Assembly: GCF_009834915.1 (NCBI RefSeq)
Contig: NZ_WVHS01000003.1
Coordinates: forward strand, 653,988-717,987
Length of the DNA stretch: 64,000 nt
Reading direction: 5' to 3'
From: Hufsiella ginkgonis
GTDB lineage: Bacteria; Bacteroidota; Bacteroidia; Sphingobacteriales; Sphingobacteriaceae
The notes under the pieces were generated by a model. The model saw only the letters and a list, made by a program, of their open reading frames with translations. It did not search any database and was not told the DNA's origin. The translations under genes were made by a program, and so were the position numbers. Position 1 is the stretch's first letter. Every line of letters begins with the position of its first letter. Shown piece after piece: positions 1 through 9,546 of the stretch.

Positions 1-2866
1 ATTCCTTTAGCTGGCGGGTACGGTTGGCGATTTTCTCTTCAAGGAGCCTGTTCTCCCGTTTCAGGGCACGGGAGCGATAGACGATCAGCGCGAAGATCAA
101 CGCTGCGAGCGCAAGCGCATAGAAAACATATGCCCACCACGTTTCCCACCAGGGTGGCGTGATCGTGAAATTAAAGATCGCCGGCGCGCTCCAGGTATTA
201 TTGAAACCTTTGGCAGAAACCTTGAAAGTATAATGGCCGGGTGGCAGGTCACGGTAGCTATCCGAAACCTCCTGGGCGGCCGGCTGGCTCCATACCTGGT
301 CTATCCCTTCGAGAATATACCGGTAGCGAACATTGTCGGAATTGCTGAGCTGCATCCCCGTAAAGTGAAAGGCAAGGTAATTCTGATCGTATGGCAATAC
401 CAGTTCTCCCGGCATATTAAACGGCCCGCCGACGTTCTTCCAGGAAATACCCTGCTCCCGGAACGGTTTCAGGCGGGCGTCGAAAAGTTCTTTGGCCATT
501 ATTACCGAATCTGAGCCCGCTTTGCGGACGGTATCCCGCAGTCTTTCATCCCCGGCCGGTGCCGGCGGGAGAAAGAACACCGGTTTGCCAAGGATATCGA
601 GCTGGCTGATCTGCGGTGCCGGCACGGTCGTGTCAGCGGGCGGCTCTTCCATTACCAGCAGGCTTTGTTCCACGCCGGCGTACAACTGCCCTCCACGGGT
701 GAACATCAATGCGCCCTGGTTGAAATCCAGGTGCGAAAGGCCTTGCGATTTTTTGTATACGCGTATCGGCCAGGGCGATTTCGTCTCCTCCGGCGGAACC
801 GGGCCGACCACGGCCAAGCCATCCACGGTACCCACATAGATCAGCTTTCCCCGCCGGGCGATCGAATACGATTCCTTTTTCGGCAAGCCGTTCGCCGTTC
901 CGAGCACGACCGACAATTTCCGCGCCGCATCGATCCGCTGCAGGCCGTCCTCGCTCGTGAGCCAGACGTTCCGTTCATCGTCTTCCATCCATCCGGAGGC
1001 ATTGTCGCCTACAAGCCCGCCCGTCGTGTCGATATGACGCATCCGCTGAAGGCCAGGCTCCATCAGGTAAACCCCTTTATCGCGGCTGCTGATCCAAAAG
1101 AAACCGGCGGCGTCTTCCTGTATGAAAGCCAGGGAGCCCGGCAGATCGGCGGACAGGTGCCGTACGGTACCGGAGGCGCGGTCGATCACCCGTACCTTCC
1201 CGTCGTAGGTGCCTATCCAGATCCTGCCTTTTGAATCGAGAAGAAGACAGGCCACAGAGGTGATGTTCAATTCGTTCGGCTTCCCTAACGTGCGGAGCGT
1301 TCCCTTTTTCATGTCCATGATATCGAGCGTACTGCCGCTACCGCCCACCCATATCTCGTCGCCGATCTGCACGATCTTCGTCGAGCGTAACTGGCTCAAG
1401 CCCTGTTCCATGCCCAGGTGGCGAATTTTCTTCGCATGAGGGTCGTAGATGTCGATCCCGCTGTAAGTGCCCATCCAGATCATTCCGCGCGTATCTTCCA
1501 GCAGTTCCCATACGTTATTGTCAGTCAATCCTTCGGCGCGGCTGAAATTGCCGGCCTTTCCTTCCTGTCGCTTCACCACGTATCCTCCGCCCTGGCCGGC
1601 AAGCGATACCCAAACCTGCCCCTGCCGGTCTTCGGTGAGGCCAAGGATCGAGACTGCCGTGCCAACCGAGATCTGCTCTACTGTGCGGCGCGAGGGGGAA
1701 TAAACGAAGATATTGCCGTTCGTGTCTCCTGTCCAGAGTTCGCCGTTCCGTGTTTTGGTAAACGTCGTTATGAAATCGCCGAAACGCTGCGGCAACGGCA
1801 GCGCATGGATCCGTGCACGGTCGGTATGATATACTTTTCCCGCGGACGTCCCAAGCCAAAGGGCTCCGTCGTCGTTCCGGACGGCATAGATGTACTCCTC
1901 ACCGGGAAGATCGATGTTCATGAGCATACGCCTGCGCAGGTCGATCACATTCGTACCGTCTTCTGAGCAAATCCATACACGATCGGACGGGTCGACCGAT
2001 ACCTGGCCTACTACGTCGTGCTTCAGCCCGTTCTTTTTGCTGAGCCGTCGTACCACCCGGTTCTTCGGGTCGACGATCACGACCTCCTTTCCTGCTCTTA
2101 CAAACCATATCCTGCCTTGCGCATCTTCGCTGGCGGATAATATGACACTCGCCGCCGGTACGTCACCTGCTATTTTCTTCAACAGGCGGGCTGTCCTGTC
2201 GAATACATAAATGCCGCCGTTATAGTCTCCGATCCAGATCGTTCCGGCTTTATCTTCGTAGATACAGGTCACGGTATTGTCGCGGCTCGTGCCCAATAAG
2301 AACGACTCGATATTTTCGCCATCGTATATCGATACGCCTTTTTCGGTGCCGATCCATAACAGGCCATAGCGGTCCTGGCAGGTGGAAATGATCGTCGACC
2401 CGGCAAGCCCTTCGTCGGTGCCAAACTGTATCATCCCGCGAAACGAGCCCGTTCTGCCTTTGGGAGACATGGCCTTCACCTTCGCGGGAGGAGGCAGCGC
2501 TACCGACTTAAACCTGAGGGCGCTTGCCGGGACCTTCTCCAGGTCAAATGCCGATTCCGGAAACGCACGGAGGTCGAGCGGTTTGGCCGCTGCCGTAGAA
2601 TCCAGGGGCCGTTCACCACCCACATCGAAGGGTTTCGACGGGAGCTTTTCCAACGAGAACGGCCGGACCGGGAGGTTGCCTGGGTCGCCCAGGTGTTTGA
2701 CAGTCCATGATACCGGCTGATTTTTACCGAAGTGAATAGCCCGTACGGCGGGAACGCTTTGCTGGTCTGTTAAAAGTACTTCACTTCCGGTCCGGCCTTG
2801 CCGGCAGGAAGCACTTAAAATAAGAATGGCAGCAACCAATACCGCCGGAATGCGCATGCGTTTCAT
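1..2866 (-). CDS. Two-component propeller sensor lipoprotein (C-terminus cut by window edge)
   Basis: The reverse strand is open from an ATG at 2866 to the left edge, about 955 codons. The N-terminus is a lipoprotein signal (lipobox LSASC, Cys21). A proline-rich linker follows, then many beta-propeller blades with the recurring W-I/V-G pattern (LLWIGTEKGV, TIWIGDYNGG, MIWMGTYSGI). Next come a Y_Y_Y-type Ig-like domain (RYRYILEGID), a membrane helix near residues 905-930 and the start of a coiled coil (ENRLLEEKIANRTRQLKE). In this family the propeller senses a periplasmic ligand or glycan and an intracellular kinase, phosphatase or cyclase module follows. That module lies outside the window, so the output activity is unknown. 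A lipid anchor combined with a downstream membrane helix is unusual but occurs in the family. Confidence 0.88.
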   Translation of the reverse strand, partial: MKRMRIPAVLVAAILILSASCRQGRTGSEVLLTDQQSVPAVRAIHFGKNQPVSWTVKHLGDPGNLPVRPFSLEKLPSKPFDVGGERPLDSTAAAKPLDLRAFPESAFDLEKVPASALRFKSVALPPPAKVKAMSPKGRTGSFRGMIQFGTDEGLAGSTIISTCQDRYGLLWIGTEKGVSIYDGENIESFLLGTSRDNTVTCIYEDKAGTIWIGDYNGGIYVFDRTARLLKKIAGDVPAASVILSASEDAQGRIWFVRAGKEVVIVDPKNRVVRRLSKKNGLKHDVVGQVSVDPSDRVWICSEDGTNVIDLRRRMLMNIDLPGEEYIYAVRNDDGALWLGTSAGKVYHTDRARIHALPLPQRFGDFITTFTKTRNGELWTGDTNGNIFVYSPSRRTVEQISVGTAVSILGLTEDRQGQVWVSLAGQGGGYVVKRQEGKAGNFSRAEGLTDNNVWELLEDTRGMIWMGTYSGIDIYDPHAKKIRHLGMEQGLSQLRSTKIVQIGDEIWVGGSGSTLDIMDMKKGTLRTLGKPNELNITSVACLLLDSKGRIWIGTYDGKVRVIDRASGTVRHLSADLPGSLAFIQEDAAGFFWISSRDKGVYLMEPGLQRMRHIDTTGGLVGDNASGWMEDDERNVWLTSEDGLQRIDAARKLSVVLGTANGLPKKESYSIARRGKLIYVGTVDGLAVVGPVPPEETKSPWPIRVYKKSQGLSHLDFNQGALMFTRGGQLYAGVEQSLLVMEEPPADTTVPAPQISQLDILGKPVFFLPPAPAGDERLRDTVRKAGSDSVIMAKELFDARLKPFREQGISWKNVGGPFNMPGELVLPYDQNYLAFHFTGMQLSNSDNVRYRYILEGIDQVWSQPAAQEVSDSYRDLPPGHYTFKVSAKGFNNTWSAPAIFNFTITPPWWETWWAYVFYALALAALIFALIVYRSRALKRENRLLEEKIANRTRQLKE

Positions 2867-2979
2867 GGTAAGGAATTGAGGCGACACAACGTAACGTCTT
2901 TGCCGGTTATCAGTAAAAATACGAGATCCGAAGTTTGGAAAAGGGCGTAATTATACTCTTTTCACCGGGATCGGCCCAT

Positions 2980-5900
2980 TCAAATGTCGCTCACATTGTC
3001 ATCAGGGATCCTGTCAATCAGTTTCACATACGGATCTATCCCTGCTTTCACCGGCTTTCCTTTGACGATCACTTCTATGGTATGCGTTCCGGCGGTCAGT
3101 TTGTATTTTTTCAGTGCCAGCGGCACCGTTAGCGTTCTTCCTGTTTTGTCCTTGCTTTCTGCTGCAAATATACCGATGTCGATGTAATCGTTCATCCTGG
3201 CGGCGGGCTTTTCATTCCCGGCGCTGTCTGCATAGAACTTCCTGGTGCTTACTTTCAGCGTTACCTTGTACTCGTCCTTTTTACCTGTTGGCTTCGAGGT
3301 CACGCTCAATACCTTATTTTCGTATAAGGTGATCTTGTTCCAGGTGTCGTCCAGGAAATACCTGACACTATCTGGTACGTGCTTTTCAATGTGCCGGTAC
3401 AGGTCTTTGCTTCCCGCGAAAGGCGGTTCCGTTCGTCCGGCATATTCGTCCCTGAATTCCCTGAGCGCTTTATTCAGCGTATCGGCCCCGATAAGGTCTT
3501 GCAGGCCATATAAAATAAGCGAACCTTTGTTATACCATTGATAGGGACGGTTACAATTAACGAATACGTTTTCCTTTTTGGACTCATTGGCGCGGCCGCT
3601 TAAATAGCGGTCCAATTCATCCTTTAAGAAGCGTTTCATGTTGTCTTTTCCATATTTACGCTGGGTAAGCATCAGGGCGGTATATTCAGCCAGGGATTCG
3701 GATACCAGGTTCGAACCGCGCGTACGGTTCGGCTGCACCTGGTGACCCCACCATTGGTGTGCAAGCTCGTGTGCGGTAACGAAATAACCATAGTCGAACT
3801 TATTTACATCGCTGAAATCGGCCGTCCAGCCAAACCCCTCCGCATACGATACCGTGTTGGGGAAGGATTGTGCGAACGCGCGGTATTTGGGAAACTCGAG
3901 CAGGCGCATTTGCTTAAACTGGAACGGCCCGTAAGTTTTAGAGAAATATCCGATCCCGTCTTTGTAGGCGCCCAGGAAACGATCGGTATTCTTAGAATGA
4001 TTAGCCTGGTAGTACAGCTCAAGATCTATAGGAGTCCTCCCATAATTAGTCGCCTGCGCCCTTTTCACGGAATAGCGGGCAGATACCACGTCAAAAAACA
4101 AGTCTACCGGGATATCCTCAACGTAATGATAATAGTTACGGCCGTCCTTTTGCCATTTTTTCTCCAGGGAGCCCGGCGCTACGGCGGTTTGGTCGCCTGA
4201 AGTGCTTACCGTAATGTCGTAGGTTAGCAGGTTGGCATCGTCGTTAAAAAGCAGGGTGCGTATTCCCTTCGGATCATTCTGCGGCGGGTACTCGTCTTTT
4301 TTCTCCGGCAGCTTATGTTTTTTCCGTTTTTCATCACTTATCAGTTCACCATCTGGATTATAACCCATCGAGGGTAACCCCACGGCAAAGAACGTTCCGT
4401 TATAAACGATATCCGTTCCGCTCATTTCGTTGGTAAATCCCCTGTATGCCGACACCGAATTGATCTCAACCAAAGCGCTGTCACCGGGTTTAAGCGGCGC
4501 CGGAAGCTGGTATATGCGATACTTAGCGGTATCATTAGCGGGTCTGAAAAGATTGAATTTGCCCCGTTTATAAATGAGCGGATAGTTTGCCCTGATGGCT
4601 TTCCCGTTATAAATTACCTCGTAACTTTCGATGCCCGTACCGTCTAGATGAAGGGCAGGAATGATTACCGGCGATTTGTTCACCACCTTCAGCCACGCTT
4701 TAAGCAGCACCTTGCGTTCTTCGGGGAAGATGTCGGTGTTCATTTTCAGGGAAGTGATCTTAGGCTGTTCCAGGTTCTCATATTTCTTAAGCGTTTTCTC
4801 GTATGTAGCCTGCCGCTCTTCAGATTCCCGGGAGGTGAGGTAATTGTTGAGATAACTTACATTATAATAAATGTAGGCGCCTGCGCTCAGGAAGCCGACC
4901 AGCAACGTTAACGCAACTATGCGTATCGCACCATGAAAACGCGCACGGGCCACAGCTAAACGTTCTTTGGCTGAAGTGACGATGCCACGGGTATAGAACG
5001 CTGCCGCGATCACCAGTAATAATCCGCCGAACAGCAGCCAGTAAAAATTAAACCAGAACACCGGTTTGGCCATATGGCCGATGCCGTCCATGTCAGACCA
5101 GGTGTAACCGGGCGCATACGAGAAGAAAAACAGGTTATAATTCATTTCCCCGTAATTCCTGAGCATGAACATGAGTACCCAGATGAGGATCCCGACGGCA
5201 TGCCCTGCAAACTTGTTGTTCACCAGTACATGCACCGCAAAGGAGAGCACGATCATCTGGATCATCTGGGGAAAGGTGATGAGGTAGAGCTCGGTAAAAT
5301 ATACCGGGAAATTGAAGTCTGTAAAGCCTTTGAACAGCTGCACCAGTAAACCGAATACCAATGGTACGGTCGATAACAACAGCGCCAGCGCCGATAACCC
5401 GAGCAGTTTGGAGCCGTATAGCACCCAATCAGGCATCGGCAATGCGTCATTGATGGTAGCGAACCGCGTGGTTTTATCACGGTGGATGGTTTCGCCGGTA
5501 TAAAAGATCAGGATAATAAAGATGAACAGCATGTAATTATAGCTTTTGTAAGCCATGAGGTTTACCGTGAGCGGGTAAGTTCCCACGCTGTAGGTCAGGT
5601 CGCCGATCCAGTAGTCGATCACCAGGAAAACCACCCCGCCAAGCAGGATAGCCCGGAAATAAACATCTTTCGTAATGTTCAGGTATTCGATTTTGGCCAT
5701 GTTCAGCATCACTTTCCGGTAATAACCGCCTGCGAAACTGATGCTTACAGGGGGAAGCCGGGCGATATAGGTTTTACCGACCGCGACCTCCTCCACGATC
5801 TTTTTACGCAGCTTCCCGCCAAAGAAGTTCCGGAAGCTGAACGTGAACCGGGTAACGAGGAGCAGCAGCAGGCCGATGCCTGACCAGATCAGCCTGTTAT

Positions 5901-6624
5901 ATAAAAATAGCCCTTTGACCGGCACCAGCAGGGTATTGCGTTCTGCGGGGGTAAAAAATCGGATTTCCAGATCGAGCGTATTTACCGCGAACGGATCGAG
6001 CAATCGTACCAGGTCTTTATTCTCCAGGTCGGAAACGAGGAAATTAGACAGTAAATAAGCGATAAATAAAAGAACGCTGCCTGCGTAGATCACCTTTACG
6101 GTACGTGTTATGGCCACCAGCCCGAAGAAAACGGACGATGCCAGGAACAGGTTCGGGACTGCAATGCAAAGATACGGCTGCAGGTAATTAACCAGGTGGT
6201 TGGGGCCGATGCGCTTGGCAGGCACCCAGCCGAAAGCGGGTCCGAGGAGCGATCCGAAATAAGCGCCGAACATCAGCGAAGTGCCGATGAGAACGACAAA
6301 GATGAAAGAACCTAAATAACGTCCCCAAAAATAGCCGTTTTCCGAAACAGGATAGGAGAGGTAATACCCGCTGGTATTGTGTTCAATGTCGCGGTAGAGC
6401 GGTACGCCCATTATCGCGGAGCAGACCAGCATCATTACCATGCTGAAAATGGCCATAAACTGTGCCAGTACTACCGGCGAATTATGATATACTTTTTCGG
6501 TGGCGGGTGTGGAGCCTGAGCTGAAACACAGTAAGCCGATGGCGAAAAAAGCGATGAAGTAGAGGTAGGTAGCCGGCCGTTTCAGACGGTAACTGATCTC
6601 GAAAGTGAAAATCTGCCAAAACAT
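2980..6624 (-). CDS. ABC-2 permease fused to M1-family aminopeptidase
   Basis: A 1214-residue protein with two blocks of membrane helices (roughly residues 15-270 and 310-590) typical of ABC-2 permeases, followed by a large extracytoplasmic domain. That domain has a gluzincin zinc site: HELAH at residues 952-956, followed by WWG and the distal Glu in SESLAEY (about 976). This is the known Bacteroidota architecture usually called ABC transporter permease/M1 family aminopeptidase. The ATPase gene ends 21 nt upstream, so the two are almost certainly co-transcribed and form one transporter. The substrate is unknown. A role in exporting or trimming peptides at the membrane is an inference from the fusion. 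The start is the ATG at 6624, which opens directly into the first helix (MFWQIFTFEISYRL). Confidence 0.92.
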   Translation of the reverse strand: MFWQIFTFEISYRLKRPATYLYFIAFFAIGLLCFSSGSTPATEKVYHNSPVVLAQFMAIFSMVMMLVCSAIMGVPLYRDIEHNTSGYYLSYPVSENGYFWGRYLGSFIFVVLIGTSLMFGAYFGSLLGPAFGWVPAKRIGPNHLVNYLQPYLCIAVPNLFLASSVFFGLVAITRTVKVIYAGSVLLFIAYLLSNFLVSDLENKDLVRLLDPFAVNTLDLEIRFFTPAERNTLLVPVKGLFLYNRLIWSGIGLLLLLVTRFTFSFRNFFGGKLRKKIVEEVAVGKTYIARLPPVSISFAGGYYRKVMLNMAKIEYLNITKDVYFRAILLGGVVFLVIDYWIGDLTYSVGTYPLTVNLMAYKSYNYMLFIFIILIFYTGETIHRDKTTRFATINDALPMPDWVLYGSKLLGLSALALLLSTVPLVFGLLVQLFKGFTDFNFPVYFTELYLITFPQMIQMIVLSFAVHVLVNNKFAGHAVGILIWVLMFMLRNYGEMNYNLFFFSYAPGYTWSDMDGIGHMAKPVFWFNFYWLLFGGLLLVIAAAFYTRGIVTSAKERLAVARARFHGAIRIVALTLLVGFLSAGAYIYYNVSYLNNYLTSRESEERQATYEKTLKKYENLEQPKITSLKMNTDIFPEERKVLLKAWLKVVNKSPVIIPALHLDGTGIESYEVIYNGKAIRANYPLIYKRGKFNLFRPANDTAKYRIYQLPAPLKPGDSALVEINSVSAYRGFTNEMSGTDIVYNGTFFAVGLPSMGYNPDGELISDEKRKKHKLPEKKDEYPPQNDPKGIRTLLFNDDANLLTYDITVSTSGDQTAVAPGSLEKKWQKDGRNYYHYVEDIPVDLFFDVVSARYSVKRAQATNYGRTPIDLELYYQANHSKNTDRFLGAYKDGIGYFSKTYGPFQFKQMRLLEFPKYRAFAQSFPNTVSYAEGFGWTADFSDVNKFDYGYFVTAHELAHQWWGHQVQPNRTRGSNLVSESLAEYTALMLTQRKYGKDNMKRFLKDELDRYLSGRANESKKENVFVNCNRPYQWYNKGSLILYGLQDLIGADTLNKALREFRDEYAGRTEPPFAGSKDLYRHIEKHVPDSVRYFLDDTWNKITLYENKVLSVTSKPTGKKDEYKVTLKVSTRKFYADSAGNEKPAARMNDYIDIGIFAAESKDKTGRTLTVPLALKKYKLTAGTHTIEVIVKGKPVKAGIDPYVKLIDRIPDDNVSDI

Positions 6625-6645
6625 GATGGAGGAATTAAATGAGGA

Positions 6646-7533
6646 CTACAGGGTAACTACGTCTGCTTTTTCGGCAATACGGCTGAAATAGAAATCTTCG
6701 AGCCCTGCCGGTACTTGCACGAACCCGTAACCGGGATCCGTATCGCTGATGGTACGGAGATTCAATTGTCCGCCCTTCAATTGTGTGGAGATAATTTTAT
6801 GGTCTTCCCTGTACAGGTATATTTCGTCTTTATGGATGGTTTTGCTGTAGATCTTACCATCAAGTTCGCTCAATGCCGCATCGGGGCCGCCCGTATACAG
6901 CAGCTCGCCCTGGCAAATGATGGCCATGTCGGAGCAAAGCGTACGTACGTCTTCCACGATATGCGTGGAAAGTATAACGATCGTGTTTTCGCCGATCTGG
7001 CTCAGCAGGTTGTAAAAGCGATTTCGTTCGGTGGGATCGAGGCCGGCGGTAGGTTCATCAACGATGATCAATTTCGGGTTGCCTATCAGCGCCTGCGCGA
7101 TGCCGAACCGTTGTTTCATCCCGCCGGAATAAGTGCCCAGGTTCTTTCTTTTATCTTTGGCCAGGTTCACTTTTTCGAGTAATGCACTTACTAGCTCTTT
7201 TCGTTCCGATTTCTTACCGATACCTTTTAACCGGGCGATATGGCCCAGCATTTGCTCCGCGGAGATCCGGGGATAAATACCGAAGTCTTGCGGCAGGTAA
7301 CCTAGCAATTGTCTCACTTCTTGTTTTTGATGAAGTACATCGATGCCGTCGAGCGTTACCGTTCCGGAATCTGCCTCCTGCAGCGTGGCGATGGTACGCA
7401 TCAGCGACGATTTGCCGGCGCCATTCGGTCCAAGCAAACCAAACATGCCCTGGTTAACGGTTAGGGAAACGTTGTTCAGGGCTTTAACGCCGTTCGGATA
7501 CGTTTTGGAAAGAGATGAGATGATCAGTTGCAT
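6646..7533 (-). CDS. ABC transporter ATP-binding protein
   Basis: A 295-residue nucleotide-binding subunit. Walker A is GPNGAGKS (residues 35-42), the signature is YSGGMKQR (135-142) and Walker B is LIIVDEP (155-161) followed by TAGLDP. The C-terminal 70 residues form a short extension, as in ABC-2 type (CcmA/YhaQ-like) ATPases. It is the first gene of a two-gene operon with the ABC-2/M1 permease 21 nt downstream and should energise that membrane partner. No strong Shine-Dalgarno precedes the ATG at 7533, which is normal for this phylum. Confidence 0.95.
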   Translation of the reverse strand: MQLIISSLSKTYPNGVKALNNVSLTVNQGMFGLLGPNGAGKSSLMRTIATLQEADSGTVTLDGIDVLHQKQEVRQLLGYLPQDFGIYPRISAEQMLGHIARLKGIGKKSERKELVSALLEKVNLAKDKRKNLGTYSGGMKQRFGIAQALIGNPKLIIVDEPTAGLDPTERNRFYNLLSQIGENTIVILSTHIVEDVRTLCSDMAIICQGELLYTGGPDAALSELDGKIYSKTIHKDEIYLYREDHKIISTQLKGGQLNLRTISDTDPGYGFVQVPAGLEDFYFSRIAEKADVVTL

Positions 7534-8019
7534 GGTCAGCTATTCAAAATGATTAAATTACAGTAATGGGCTAATGCCCGGTGCGCATCCCGGATCCTTA
7601 TCCCCGGCTTAAGGGCTACACGTTATTTAATGGGGGGCTTAAGCCTCTCCGGTCATCATAGTTAAACGGATAGTCATATTAATAAACCAGCTTAATAAAC
7701 CAGCGTGAATATATTTCGCCGTGTGGCCTTTTGTTCTAAAAATAGTAATTGCCGGGTAGCATACCAGCGTCTTTGTATAACCTGGACTTTTGAGTGCATA
7801 ACTGTCCGGTACGGGTTAACAGTCGGTCGGAATATTAAATCAAGGGTTGCCGTTTGCTCCTATCGATCCTGCGTTATCAGCGGCTTGTTATCAACCTGGA
7901 ATGTATAACGATATACCGGCCGCCGCCTTTGGTTAATTGCTGTACCGGGCGAAATTACCACGACTCTATTCAAAAAGCGTTTCGCAGCAAGTTGATAATG
8001 AAGTAGCGAACAGCTTTGA
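7534..8019. other. Intergenic region upstream of the ABC operon
   Basis: A 486-bp stretch between the ABC ATPase start and the LytTR regulator stop. No convincing coding sequence was seen; the open frames have no recognisable domain and overlap neighbours. It should hold the ABC operon promoter. The one notable structure is a tandem 13-bp direct repeat at 7679-7704, listed separately. Confidence 0.5.
7679..7704. repeat. Tandem 13-bp direct repeat
   Basis: TTAATAAACCAGC occurs twice head-to-tail (7679-7691 and 7692-7704), about 145 bp upstream of the ABC ATPase start. It could be a paired operator half-site or a chance slippage duplication. No function is known. Confidence 0.6.
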
Positions 8020-8769
8020 TCACCACCTTTCCAGGCCAAGCAGGGAAAGTATACGGTCTTTTTTTGACCTGGAGACGGCCAGTTTAACGCCGTCTCCCAT
8101 AACCACATACCCCCCGTCTCTTTTTATAAACTGAGTGATGAACTGGATATTTACAAGCGTAGAATGATGGATACGCTCAAACAGCTTTACCGGGAGCATC
8201 TCCGTTACCTCTCCCAACGATTTAGACAAGAGCGTGCTTTTCCCATCGGCCATGGTAACCGTGGTATACGCACCATCCGCCCGGCAATAGGCAATATCCT
8301 TTACATTTACGAAATCATAGCCGTCCCGGTGCGGAAAAGCCACCCGTTGCTCGGCAAATGGACGACCGAAATTATATTTAAGGTTATCGAACTGCCGGGA
8401 GACATCGCGATTAAGGCGCAGCTTTACCCTTGAAACGGCATCCATCAAATCGTGGGTGTCGATGGGCTTTAACAGGTAATCCACGGCACTCAGCCGGAAC
8501 GCCTGGGCCGCAAATTTATCGTAAGCCGTAGTAAACACCAATTGAAACGGGATGTTCCCGCCCAGTTGATCGAGCATCTGCAAACCGTTCATCGCGGGCA
8601 TTTCGATGTCGAGAAAAACCAGGTCAGGATCGTTCTTTTTGATAGATGATATTCCTTCGTGGCCGTTGTGGCAGGCATCGATCACTTCCACCTCCGGGCA
8701 AAACAGGTTGATATCATATTTCAGCGAGGAAATACAATGCGGTTCGTCGTCGATGATGATGGCTCTCAT
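8020..8769 (-). CDS. LytTR-family response regulator
   Basis: A 249-residue regulator. The receiver domain spans about residues 1-120 with the acidic pair DD at 7-8, phospho-acceptor Asp54 (VFLDIEMP) and a conserved Lys in LLKPID. A LytTR DNA-binding domain covers about 145-245 (GYDFVNVKDIAYCRADGAY, FERIHHSTLVN). LytTR regulators normally bind paired imperfect direct repeats. The gene is divergent from the LytS-type propeller kinase at 9547, 777 bp away, and that kinase is the obvious candidate partner. It may also control the ABC operon downstream. The ATG at 8769 opens directly into the receiver (MRAIIIDDEP). Confidence 0.95.
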   Translation of the reverse strand: MRAIIIDDEPHCISSLKYDINLFCPEVEVIDACHNGHEGISSIKKNDPDLVFLDIEMPAMNGLQMLDQLGGNIPFQLVFTTAYDKFAAQAFRLSAVDYLLKPIDTHDLMDAVSRVKLRLNRDVSRQFDNLKYNFGRPFAEQRVAFPHRDGYDFVNVKDIAYCRADGAYTTVTMADGKSTLLSKSLGEVTEMLPVKLFERIHHSTLVNIQFITQFIKRDGGYVVMGDGVKLAVSRSKKDRILSLLGLERW

Positions 8770-9546
8770 TCCGTATCGGGCTAATTTACGAATAAGTCGG
8801 CGATTTGGCGCAGGAAGGGTGTAAAGCGCATGGCCTCACCGATGGTAACCTGCAGCCGCTCCGCCCCCCCGCTAATTTAGTTAAAAAGAAGAAAGTCGCA
8901 CCTCGCAAACAGGACACACTTCAGCTTATCGCGCCAGCTTTACGAAACCGGCAGGATCGGCAGGACGAAGCTATGCGGCGTTTCGTACATGGAATTTATG
9001 AGCTATTGGGGTAAGTACGAAATTTCTGGCCAAACGAAATTCCGGCGATGAGCCGGAGATACACAGGCAGCTCCTTAAGCGGAGTAGAAAGCCTGCACGG
9101 GCTTGTAATTGCCGGTTTAGTGAAACCGGATAACGGCTACTGAAAAACCACGACCAACAATCGGGCGGTATGGGTTTACGGATGGCATATCCCGATTAAT
9201 CAATAAAAAGGCGTTCTTGCTGTTTCCGGCTATTTTAGGTAAGCCAAAGACGATGTTTCCGAGTGCCTTCCCGGAACTGGCAGCGACGGCAAAAAGAGCA
9301 TGCCTGAAATAAAAAAATAATCGGAACGACCATTTTTTTTGCCGGTTCGGGAAATTTGAATTGCCCAAAAGAGAAACAGGAATTGGAAAGATGAGCCTTC
9401 ATCAGTAGTGATCACCGGCGACGTCAAGCTGTTAGACTATTTTATACTTGCGCAGAGCCGTACCAGGCGAATGAAAACCCGTCAAAAAACATAAATAAAT
9501 ATTTATCGCTATACTTATTCGTCCGTTAGTATGCAGGTATCTTATA
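8770..9546. other. Long divergent intergenic region with hairpins
   Basis: A 777-bp region between the divergent LytTR regulator and propeller kinase. Open frames here (for example 8805-9014 and 9117-9368) have no recognisable domain and are not annotated. Small perfect inverted repeats are visible at 9041-9057 (TCCGGC, 5-nt loop, GCCGGA) and 9112-9129 (CCGGTTT, 4-nt loop, AAACCGG). TATACTTG at 9443-9450 matches the Bacteroidota -7 consensus TAnnTTTG at all but one base, without a clear -33 TTG. Untranslated leaders and regulator sites for both genes are expected here. Confidence 0.45.
9112..9129. repeat. Perfect 7-bp inverted repeat
   Basis: CCGGTTT, loop AGTG, AAACCGG. No T-tract follows, so it is not an obvious terminator. 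It may be an operator or a structured leader element; function unknown. Confidence 0.45.

Noticed and set aside
8805-9014. Short open frame as a small gene
   Set aside because: No recognisable domain, no ribosome site, and it overlaps the long divergent regulatory region.
9041-9129. Rho-independent terminators at the two hairpins
   Set aside because: No T-tract follows either stem on either strand, and they lie in a divergent region.
9117-9368. Reverse-strand open frame of 83 codons
   Set aside because: Composition looks non-coding, there is no signal or domain, and it overlaps a hairpin.
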